A stretch of 5,989 nt of DNA from Phycisphaerae bacterium. Lineage in GTDB: Bacteria; Planctomycetota; Phycisphaerae; Tepidisphaerales; Tepidisphaeraceae. This document shows, piece after piece, positions 1-5,989 of this stretch. The notes beneath the pieces were generated by a model. That model searched no databases. It was given only the letters and a program-made list of their open reading frames with translations, and was not told the origin of the DNA. The stretch's first letter is position 1; every line of letters begins with the position of its first letter. The stretch spans positions 1 through 5,989 of the forward strand of contig JACMJD010000534.1 of assembly GCA_014380825.1 (NCBI GenBank). The letters are read 5' to 3'. The position numbers and the translations under genes are program-made.

Positions 1-3000
1 CGACGAAGATCGCGATGGCGGTCGCGGCGAGCATGCCGGTGATCACGGTGGTGCCGATGCTCTGGCGCGAAATCGCGCCCGAACCGGCGGCGGTCCAAAG
101 CGGCACGCAGCCGAGGATGAACGCGAAGCTCGTCATCAGGATCGGACGCAGGCGCAGGCGCGCCGCCTCGATGGCGGCCTCGACGGGGCCCTTGCCGTGC
201 TCGTCCTCCTGCTGCTTGGCGAACTCGACGATCAGCACGGCGTTCTTCGCGCTGAGCCCCGCGAGCACGATGAAGCCGATCTGTGTGAAGATGTTGTTGT
301 CCATCCCGCGCAGCCACACGCCGCTGATGCCGGCGAGCAAGCACATCGGCACGATCAGGATGATCGCGGTCGACAGCGCGAAGCTTTCGTACTCGGCCGA
401 GTGCGTCAGCCAGACGAACAGCACGCACAGCGGGAAGATCAAGAGCGCCGTGTTGCCGGCGAGCTTCTCCTGATAGGCAAGCTCGGTCCATTCGAACGTG
501 TAGCCCTGCGGCAGCGTGTCGGTGGCGATTTTCTCCATCGTGTCGATCGCGGTTCCGGTGCTCACGCCGGGCGCAGCGCCGCCGTTGATCTCGGCCGTGC
601 GATACTGGTTGTAGCGACTGATCCGATCCGGCCCGGCGATCTGCTTCACATCCAGCACCGCACCCAGCGGCACCATCTGGCCGGACTGGTTCCGCGTCTG
701 AAGCGCGCGAATGTCTTCCGGCCGTGCGCGGAACGGTGCTTCGGCTTGCGCGACAACGCGATACGTTCGTCCCAGGAAATTGAAATCGTTCACGTACAGG
801 CTACCGAGATAGACCTGAAGCGTCTGGAAAACATCGTTGACGTTCACGTCCTGCTTCTTCACCTGCGTACGATCAACGTTCACATACAACTGCGGCACGT
901 TCGCGCGGAAGAACGAAACCATCTGCGGCGAAAAGATGTCTGTCCGTTTCTGCGCGGCGGCGATGACGGATTCGGTTACAGCCTGAAGTTCCTGCGGCGT
1001 GCCGTTCGCGAAGCGATCTTCAATCTGCATCTTGAATCCACCGGCAGTGCCAATCCCGCGCACAGGCGGCGGCGGGATCACGAACGCGACACCTTCCTGA
1101 ATCTGCGAATACGCCGCCATCAGCTTGCCCAGAACGGCTTGCGACGATTTCTCCGGGTGACCGACGCGCTCCTCGAACGGTTCCAGCACGATAAACATCG
1201 ACCCGGCGCTGGATTGGTTTGTACCGACCAAAAATGAATAGCCGGTGATCGCGAACGTGTCCTTCACGCCCGGCGTGTCATTGGCGATCTTGATGATGCG
1301 CTTCATGATCGCATCAGTGCGATCCACCGATGCAGCGTCGGGCATCTGAAGGATCGCGATCATGTAGCCGGTGTCCTGGTTCGGAATAAATCCGGTCGGC
1401 ACGGCCTTGAATCCTCGGCTGGTCAGGAAGAGCAGCCCGACGTACAGCAGCAGCACGACCGCGCTGAACCGAATCGCGCGTTTGAGTATCGCGACATAGC
1501 CGGCGGTGGCGGCGCCCAGCGTCTTGTTGAATAGTTTGAAAAACCAGCCGAGCGTGACATCGAGCACGACTTGCAACCAGTCGCGCCGCACGCCGTGCCG
1601 CGGCTTGAGCAGCAGCGCCGCCATCGCCGGGCTGAGCGTCAGCGAATTGAACGCCGACAGCAGCGTCGCCACCGCGATCGTTAATGCGAACTGCCGGTAG
1701 AACTGCCCCGTGATGCCGCTGATAAACGCGACCGGAATGAACACGGCCGACAAGCCGAAGGCGATCGCGATAACCGCGCCGGTGACTTCGGTCATCGCTT
1801 TGTGCGCCGCTTCGCGCGGGCTGAGCCCGTGCTCGATCCAGCGTTCCACGTTTTCCACCACGACGATCGCATCATCCACCACAATGCCGATCGCCAGCAC
1901 CAGACCGAACAGCGTCAGCGTGTTGATCGAAAATCCGAGCAGCCACATCACCGCAAATGTTCCGATGATCGAAACCGGAATGGCCAGCAGCGGGATGATC
2001 GTCGCGCGCCAGCTTTGCAGGAATACGAGCACGACGATGACGACCAGGAGCACCGCTTCGAACAGCGTCCGCACGACGTCGACCACGCTCTCGCGCACGA
2101 ACACAGTGGTGTCGTACGGAATCTTGTACTCCAGCCCTGGCGGAAAGTTCTGCTTCAGCTCTTCCATCCGCACGCGCACGGCGTCGGCGGTCGCGATCGC
2201 GTTCGTGCCGGGAAGCTGGAAGATCGGGATGGCCACCGCGTCCTGGCCGTTCAGATACGCGCTGACGCTGTAGTCGGCCGCGCCCAGCTCGACCCGCGCG
2301 ATGTCTTTTACGCGCGTGATGCGGCCATCTTCGCCGGTCTTGATGATGATCTCTTCAAACTGATCCGGCGACGTGAGCCGTCCCAGCGCGTTGACGGTGA
2401 GCTGGAAATCGTTCTTCCCCACCGCCACCGGCCGCGCGCCGACAACACCGGCGGCCACCTGGACGTTCTGTTCGCCGATCGCTTGCATGACATCGCCCGC
2501 GGTGAGATTGCGCGCGGCCAGCTTCATCGGATCGAGCCACAGGCGCATCGAATAATCGCGCGCCCCGAACAGGAAGATGTCGCCCACGCCCGGCAGACGC
2601 GCCAGCTCATCGCGCACCTGCAGCAGCGCGTAGTTGCTGATGTACAGCGGATCGTACCGACCGTCCGGCGAGTACAACTGCACGACCAGCGTGATGTCCG
2701 GCGAGCTCTTCTTCACCGTCACGCCGGACTGACGAACCGTATCCGGCAACTGCGGCTCGGCAATGGCCACGCGGTTCTGAACTTGAACCTGCGCGTTGTC
2801 CAGGTTCGTGCCAAGCTTGAACGTCACGGTCAGGCGCATCGCGCCGTCGTTCGTACTCTGGCTCGACATGTACAGCATGTTTTCCACGCCGTTGATCTGC
2901 TGCTCGATCGGCGTGGCCACGGTGTCGGCAACCACCTGCGCGTTGGCGCCGGGATAGCTCGCCGTCACCACCACCGTGGGCGGCGCGATTTCCGGATACT

Positions 3001-3106
3001 GTGCCACCGGCAGCGTGAAGATCGACAGCCCGCCGACGATCAGCAACACCAGCGACAGCACGATCGCGAAGACCGGGCGATTGATGAAAAAGTGTGCGAA
3101 ATTCAT
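1..3106 (-). CDS. RND multidrug efflux transporter, HAE-1 family, MexF/BpeF-like (C-terminus cut by window edge)
   Basis: Inner-membrane proton/drug antiporter, the pump of a tripartite efflux system. I translated it from the ATG at 3106; the frame stays open for 1035 codons to the left edge, so no stop is seen. The N-terminus (NFAHFFINRPVFAIVLSL, TM1 about 10-30) is the family signature. A first periplasmic porter/docking half follows, then TM2-6 (about 340-500) with the proton-relay pair D411/D412 in VVDDAIVVVENVER. TM7 is near 545-570, followed by the second periplasmic half (PPPPVRGIGTAGGF) and TM8-12. K954 (SAKNAVLIVEF), R985 and T992 (RLRPILMTS) match AcrB K940, R971 and T978 at a constant offset of 14. 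The overall wording (NAQVQVQNRV, LQVYLGSLYVNDFN, LTLFGLVLAIGIVVDD) resembles MexF more than AcrB, from memory. By alignment to AcrB, about 30 residues are missing. The start is 21 bases after the adaptor stop, with only a weak ACGGA upstream. Substrates cannot be predicted. Confidence 0.96.
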   Translation of the reverse strand, partial: MNFAHFFINRPVFAIVLSLVLLIVGGLSIFTLPVAQYPEIAPPTVVVTASYPGANAQVVADTVATPIEQQINGVENMLYMSSQSTNDGAMRLTVTFKLGTNLDNAQVQVQNRVAIAEPQLPDTVRQSGVTVKKSSPDITLVVQLYSPDGRYDPLYISNYALLQVRDELARLPGVGDIFLFGARDYSMRLWLDPMKLAARNLTAGDVMQAIGEQNVQVAAGVVGARPVAVGKNDFQLTVNALGRLTSPDQFEEIIIKTGEDGRITRVKDIARVELGAADYSVSAYLNGQDAVAIPIFQLPGTNAIATADAVRVRMEELKQNFPPGLEYKIPYDTTVFVRESVVDVVRTLFEAVLLVVIVVLVFLQSWRATIIPLLAIPVSIIGTFAVMWLLGFSINTLTLFGLVLAIGIVVDDAIVVVENVERWIEHGLSPREAAHKAMTEVTGAVIAIAFGLSAVFIPVAFISGITGQFYRQFALTIAVATLLSAFNSLTLSPAMAALLLKPRHGVRRDWLQVVLDVTLGWFFKLFNKTLGAATAGYVAILKRAIRFSAVVLLLYVGLLFLTSRGFKAVPTGFIPNQDTGYMIAILQMPDAASVDRTDAIMKRIIKIANDTPGVKDTFAITGYSFLVGTNQSSAGSMFIVLEPFEERVGHPEKSSQAVLGKLMAAYSQIQEGVAFVIPPPPVRGIGTAGGFKMQIEDRFANGTPQELQAVTESVIAAAQKRTDIFSPQMVSFFRANVPQLYVNVDRTQVKKQDVNVNDVFQTLQVYLGSLYVNDFNFLGRTYRVVAQAEAPFRARPEDIRALQTRNQSGQMVPLGAVLDVKQIAGPDRISRYNQYRTAEINGGAAPGVSTGTAIDTMEKIATDTLPQGYTFEWTELAYQEKLAGNTALLIFPLCVLFVWLTHSAEYESFALSTAIILIVPMCLLAGISGVWLRGMDNNIFTQIGFIVLAGLSAKNAVLIVEFAKQQEDEHGKGPVEAAIEAARLRLRPILMTSFAFILGCVPLWTAAGSGAISRQSIGTTVITGMLAATAIAIFV

Positions 3107-3127
3107 GGGCGAGAATCCGTGACGGTC

Positions 3128-4390
3128 TTAGTTCGGAGCGGTAGTCGGCGCGGCGGTTGAAGCGTTGGTTGGACGCGTCGTCGGCGGAAGCTGCTGCGTC
3201 GCGGGCGAACCCGGCGCGGTGAGCGAGATGTTGGCGTCAAACGCCACTTCCGTCGGCGTGACCTTCGTTCCCTGCCGCGCGCGTTGTCGGCCGTTGATGA
3301 TGACGCGGTCGTTTTCGGTCACGCCTTCTTCAATCGCGCGAGCGCCATCGAACAACGCGCCAAGTTTGACCAGCCGGTATTGCACAATGTCATCCGGGCC
3401 GGCGACGAGCAGGAATTTCTGGTTCTGGTCCGTCCCGACGGCCGCATCCGGAACCAGCAGCGTTTTGTACCGCCCGCTGCCCGGAATCCGCACCCGCGCG
3501 AACATGCCCGCCAGCAGATAGTTATCTGAGTTGTCGAACACGCCGCGCGCTCTGAGCGTTCCGGTGGCCGGATCGATCCGGTTGTCGACGAAATCCACCA
3601 TGCCCTGGTGCGGAAATCCCGTTTCGTTCGAGAGCCCCAGAAAACAGGGGATGGCCGAGTCGCGGGCGCTGACGCGTTTCTTTTCGGATGCGAGCTTCTG
3701 ATACTTCAGCACGGATCGTTCATCCGCTTCGATGTAGCAGTAGATCGGATCGGTCGAGGTGATCGTCGTCAGCAGCGTTGTGTTCCCGGTCCCACCGTTG
3801 ACGAGATTTCCGGGCGTGACGTTCTTCCGGCTGATGCGTCCGGAGATCGGCGCGGTCACTTTGCACCAATCAACATTGAGCTGCATCTCGCGCACATCCG
3901 CCTGCGCCGAAGCGACGGCGGCTTCGCCTTCCTTCATGCGCTGCCGAGCGTTTTCCAATTCCAGTTCTGATGCGACGCCGGACGAACGAATGCCTTCCAG
4001 TCGCTTAAATTCGTTTTCTGAATACGCCTGCTGCGCCTGCGCGCGCTGCACATCCGCCTGCGCTTTGGCGAGCTGCGCTTCGAAGGGGCGAGCGTCGATC
4101 ACGAAGAGCACATCGCCCGCCTTTACCACGCCGCCTTCATGGAAGTCAGCGCGCTCGATGTATCCGCTGACGCGTGCGCGCACTTCGACACTCTCGACCG
4201 GATCAAGCCGGCCGGTGTATTCGTCCCATTCGATCACTTCTCGGAAGATTGGTTTTGCGACGGTCACCGCCGGTGGAGGCGGCGGGGCTGCGACGACTTC
4301 CTTCTTGCATCCAGCCGCGGCCAGCAGCGTTATCGCCAGCAATGCGAAACCGAAGACGCCCGTGCGTCCCCCAAGACGATTCTCGATCAT
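3128..4390 (-). CDS. RND efflux periplasmic adaptor (membrane fusion protein), MexE-like lipoprotein
   Basis: Adaptor that links the RND pump to an outer-membrane channel; 420 residues from the chosen ATG. The N-terminus has Arg at 5 and 9, a hydrophobic stretch (11-27) and a lipobox LLAAAGC with Cys28, so it is probably lipid-anchored; a Pro run follows (36-40). Then come the MexE-type motif WDEYTGRL (55-62), the first lipoyl half (67-103, RVSGYIERADFHEGGVVKAG), an alpha-hairpin coiled coil (about 104-170), the second lipoyl half (TAPISGRISRKNVTPGNLV, 179-197), the beta-barrel (STDPIYCYIEADERSVLKY, 212-230) and the membrane-proximal domain to about 380. The hairpin tip carries R130-x3-I134-x6-S141, matching the channel-binding RxxxLxxxxxxS pattern with Ile for Leu. 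The last 39 residues are a Thr/Pro/Ala-rich tail. ATG 4390 is preferred over an in-frame TTG at 4408 because GGAAGGA lies 4 bases upstream of it. It lies 28 bases after the preceding gene and 21 before the pump. Confidence 0.95.
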   Translation of the reverse strand: MIENRLGGRTGVFGFALLAITLLAAAGCKKEVVAAPPPPPAVTVAKPIFREVIEWDEYTGRLDPVESVEVRARVSGYIERADFHEGGVVKAGDVLFVIDARPFEAQLAKAQADVQRAQAQQAYSENEFKRLEGIRSSGVASELELENARQRMKEGEAAVASAQADVREMQLNVDWCKVTAPISGRISRKNVTPGNLVNGGTGNTTLLTTITSTDPIYCYIEADERSVLKYQKLASEKKRVSARDSAIPCFLGLSNETGFPHQGMVDFVDNRIDPATGTLRARGVFDNSDNYLLAGMFARVRIPGSGRYKTLLVPDAAVGTDQNQKFLLVAGPDDIVQYRLVKLGALFDGARAIEEGVTENDRVIINGRQRARQGTKVTPTEVAFDANISLTAPGSPATQQLPPTTRPTNASTAAPTTAPN

Positions 4391-4397
4391 AAATTCC
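4391..4397 (-). promoter_or_regulatory. Ribosome binding site of the adaptor gene
   Basis: The minus strand reads GGAAGGA then ATTT before the ATG at 4390 (exact limits of the purine stretch about 4394-4400). It is the clearest Shine-Dalgarno in the window and decides the adaptor start, since the in-frame TTG at 4408 lies upstream of it and would place the site inside the coding region. Confidence 0.6.
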
Positions 4398-4418
4398 TTC
4401 CGTCCCAACGGGTCGCAC

Positions 4419-5840
4419 CTATCGGTGCGCAGCGGTCTGTGCGCGGCAGCCGAACAGGTTCTCGGTTTTGATAATTTCAGCGACGGCCGGCGGCACCATG
4501 TCTTCCCAGGTCGGATCCTGCTTCATGATTCGATCCAGCACATCGGGTGTATGAATCGACAACAAGGATTCATCGTAGCCCCGGATCGGGACGATTTTCT
4601 CGATGTCCAAAAGTAAGGCCCGTAAATGGTGCCAAGGCGGGGAAACCGGACCCTGAAACGCCGAGTGAATTTCACCGGTTTTCGGGTCGCGCGTGGGGTA
4701 GACGTACATCTTCACATTTCGTTTGAACAACCGCCCCGCCGACTCCAGCACGCCGCCGGGGAGGTCCGCGTAATATCGCTCGTCGGCGATTTGACCGACG
4801 GTCGGCAGTCCGACGGCCAGGCCGATCAACTGGTCTGTGTACGCGGACAAATATTCCGCGAGTTGATAATACGGCTCGAAGCGCGAGATGAGGACATCAA
4901 TGCCGAGCGAGCGAAGAATGTCGGCCTGCGCGAGGAAGTCAACGTGGCTGACTTGCCGATCCGACGTCAGGCTTCGCAGCGTCATCTCTGCCAGCGCAAG
5001 CGGCTCTTTATCGCGAACACTCGGTTCCTGCTTGAATTGCTTCAGCGCGCTCTGCAATAGATCGAGCGTAAGCTTTGTTGGCGGACGAAAACTGCCGCGC
5101 TCAACCAGGATCGGTCGCTTGTACAGCACCTCCGACGGCTGAACCGTATCGCCCGCTGCGGTAAACATCGCCGCATCGGTGAGGCCGCGCTCCACGAGCT
5201 GCAGGCTCATCAGCCGATTGTCCACCCCGACAAACGCGGGGCCGGAGAACTTGATCATGTCGATCTCGACGCGTTCGCGCGAGAGATCGTCCATGAGAAT
5301 TCCGATCAACTCCTGCGGATCTTCCCGATGCACGAACGCGCCGTAGATCAGGTTCACGCCAAGAATCCCCAGCGCATCCTGCTCGCGCGTGGTACTGGTA
5401 TCGCGCAGTTGCACGTGAATGATGATCTGCGAGGGCGCTTCGTGCGGCTGAGCCTGAAACCGCACGCCCAGCCAGCCACGGCCGGTCCCTTCCTTGCCGT
5501 ATGCGCGCGTCGCGACGGTGTCGGCGAAACTGAAAAATCGCTTCGTGTCGCCGCGCGCCTCTTTCAGGCGGTCGTTCAACAGCACAAACTCCTGCTCGAG
5601 CATCGCCTCCAGTCGCTGCCGGCTGACGTATCGCGAGGTCTGTCCGTAAAGCTGATCGCTCACGGACATGTCGTACGCGGAGATGGTCTTGGCGACCGTT
5701 CCCGCCGCCCCACCGACGAGGAAAAACCACCGCGCCACTTCCTGCCCGCCGCCGATCTCGGCGAAGGTGCCGTAGGTCGACGCATCGAGATTAATCGCCA
5801 GCGCCTTCTGCCGAGTGTTTGCGGTGGATTCATCCGTCAT
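4419..5840 (-). CDS. Conserved protein of unknown function (about 473 aa, family with GTFAEIGGGQEVARWFF motif)
   Basis: I recognise the sequence as a widespread conserved family (cyanobacteria and others, from memory) whose database labels, such as TonB-dependent receptor or nicotinate-nucleotide adenylyltransferase, I do not trust. The protein has no signal peptide and no beta-barrel or plug features, so it looks cytoplasmic. Landmarks from ATG 5840: LNLD-type start (16-19), GTFAEIGGGQEVARWFF (24-40), GAAGTVAKTISAYDM (44-58), FADTVATRAY (105-114), RGWLGVRF (121-128), IIIHVQLRD (139-147), LGILGVNLIYGAFV (157-170), KFSGPAFVGVDNRLMSLQLV (197-216), LVERGSFRPPT (245-255), then an alpha/beta C-terminal part with IRGYDESLL and DPTWEDMVPPAVAEIIKTENLFG. 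I see no P-loop, HIGH or other standard catalytic motif. Upstream in-frame starts at GTG 5909 and TTG 5885 exist; ATG 5840 best fits the family N-terminus, though no Shine-Dalgarno is visible. It is first in the apparent operon, 28 bases before the adaptor start. Function unknown. Confidence 0.9.
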   Translation of the reverse strand: MTDESTANTRQKALAINLDASTYGTFAEIGGGQEVARWFFLVGGAAGTVAKTISAYDMSVSDQLYGQTSRYVSRQRLEAMLEQEFVLLNDRLKEARGDTKRFFSFADTVATRAYGKEGTGRGWLGVRFQAQPHEAPSQIIIHVQLRDTSTTREQDALGILGVNLIYGAFVHREDPQELIGILMDDLSRERVEIDMIKFSGPAFVGVDNRLMSLQLVERGLTDAAMFTAAGDTVQPSEVLYKRPILVERGSFRPPTKLTLDLLQSALKQFKQEPSVRDKEPLALAEMTLRSLTSDRQVSHVDFLAQADILRSLGIDVLISRFEPYYQLAEYLSAYTDQLIGLAVGLPTVGQIADERYYADLPGGVLESAGRLFKRNVKMYVYPTRDPKTGEIHSAFQGPVSPPWHHLRALLLDIEKIVPIRGYDESLLSIHTPDVLDRIMKQDPTWEDMVPPAVAEIIKTENLFGCRAQTAAHR

Positions 5841-5910
5841 CGTGAGCCAGAGCCATAAGCGTAGGAACGGGACAACAGAAGGCAAATTTCGAACTGGTTC
5901 AGAGCCCACG

Positions 5911-5940
5911 CCGGGGCAGAGCGTACTCGCGCCGCCCCGG
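5911..5940. repeat. Perfect 7-bp inverted repeat (hairpin) in the operon leader
   Basis: CCGGGGC at 5911-5917 pairs perfectly with GCCCCGG at 5934-5940, with 16 bases between; a GAG/CTC pair around CGTA (5919-5928) could form an inner stem. It lies about 70 bases upstream of the ATG at 5840. Read on the minus strand it is not followed by a T run, and on the plus strand TTTT comes only at 5947-5950, so it is not a textbook intrinsic terminator in either direction. It could be an operator, a leader hairpin, or a terminator-like stem for a gene ending near 5957. Given the high GC content, chance is possible. Confidence 0.4.
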
Positions 5941-5945
5941 ATTGG

Positions 5946-5954
5946 ATTTTAGCA
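5946..5954 (-). promoter_or_regulatory. Weak candidate extended -10 promoter element
   Basis: The minus strand reads TGCTAAAAT, which matches the extended -10 pattern TGnTATAAT with one mismatch. At 15-18 base spacing upstream there is only TTCTTC-like sequence, a poor -35. The element sits about 105 bases before the ATG at 5840 and upstream of the hairpin, so a transcript from here would carry the hairpin in its leader. It is one of the few AT-rich spots in this GC-rich leader, so a match by composition cannot be excluded. Confidence 0.25.
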
Positions 5955-5956
5955 AT

Positions 5957-5989
5957 TCAGTCTTCCGAAGAAGAATCGCCGGGCAAGGA
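5957..5989 (-). CDS. Possible last codons of an upstream gene (fragment)
   Basis: On the minus strand the frame starting at the right edge reads SLPGDSSSED followed by TGA at 5957-5959. A Ser/Asp/Glu-rich end is a common style of bacterial C-terminus, and its orientation matches the rest of the block. Only ten codons are visible, so this cannot be told from a chance open frame. If real, the gap to the next gene's ATG is 116 bases, which would leave room for the promoter and hairpin noted there. Confidence 0.22.
   Translation of the reverse strand, partial: SLPGDSSSED

Noticed and set aside
197..1237. A 346-codon plus-strand open frame
   Set aside because: Antisense to the second half of the pump gene, which is continuous and well conserved on the other strand; the translation has shadow-type composition and no family resemblance.
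3107..3127. Possible terminator or promoter between adaptor and pump
   Set aside because: Only 21 bases without an inverted repeat or promoter-like boxes; it is a normal within-operon gap.
1802..3160. A 452-codon plus-strand open frame, His/Arg/Asp-rich
   Set aside because: It is fully antisense to the RND pump gene, with the biased composition (many HH, RR, DD) expected of a shadow frame of GC-rich coding DNA, and no recognisable domain.
3759..4616. A 285-codon plus-strand open frame across the adaptor and the gene before it
   Set aside because: It spans the antisense of two confident genes and their junction, is Ser/Ala/Arg-rich, and shows no motifs.
5101..5730. A 209-codon minus-strand open frame inside the unknown gene
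   Set aside because: It is an out-of-frame reading of the same strand, Arg/Gly/Ala-rich, while the main frame carries clear conserved motifs.
5830..5856. Eight-codon minus-strand reading frame (MALAHDDG) overlapping the ATG at 5840, as a possible regulatory upstream ORF
   Set aside because: There is no Shine-Dalgarno and no informative codons; a frame this short near a start arises easily by chance.

Overview
The window is one minus-strand gene block with GC-rich coding sequence and strong C/G third-position bias (my impression, not counted). It reads from high to low coordinates: a conserved protein of unknown function, then a periplasmic adaptor lipoprotein, then an RND efflux pump that runs off the left edge. 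The gaps of 28 and 21 bases, with no terminator visible in them, suggest a single transcript.

Right end (5841-5989): a leader of about 150 bases. It holds a perfect 7-bp inverted repeat, a weak extended -10-like match, and possibly the last codons of an upstream gene. Next (4419-5840) is a 473-residue soluble protein belonging to a widespread but uncharacterised family that I recognise from memory, for which database names are inconsistent. Then (3128-4390) comes a MexE-type membrane fusion protein with a lipoprotein signal, and from 3106 to the left edge a MexF-type HAE-1 RND transporter with all its proton-relay residues. Only about the last 30 residues of the pump lie outside the window. 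No outer-membrane channel gene and no transcriptional regulator is visible.

How they work together: the RND trimer would take up substrates from the inner membrane or periplasm using the proton gradient. The adaptor would bridge it to a TolC/OprM-type channel encoded elsewhere, possibly just past the left edge. Whether the first gene contributes to efflux is unknown; its position is the only hint.

Organism: a Gram-negative-type (diderm) bacterium with high GC. The adaptor ends in a Thr/Pro/Ala tail with 'TTRPT' and 'TTAP' repeats. I associate such tails with Planctomycetota, especially Phycisphaerae, so that is my best guess, but it is an inference from style and not proof. I see no mobile element, CRISPR array, tRNA or rRNA. 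The long plus-strand open frames are antisense shadows of the three genes.
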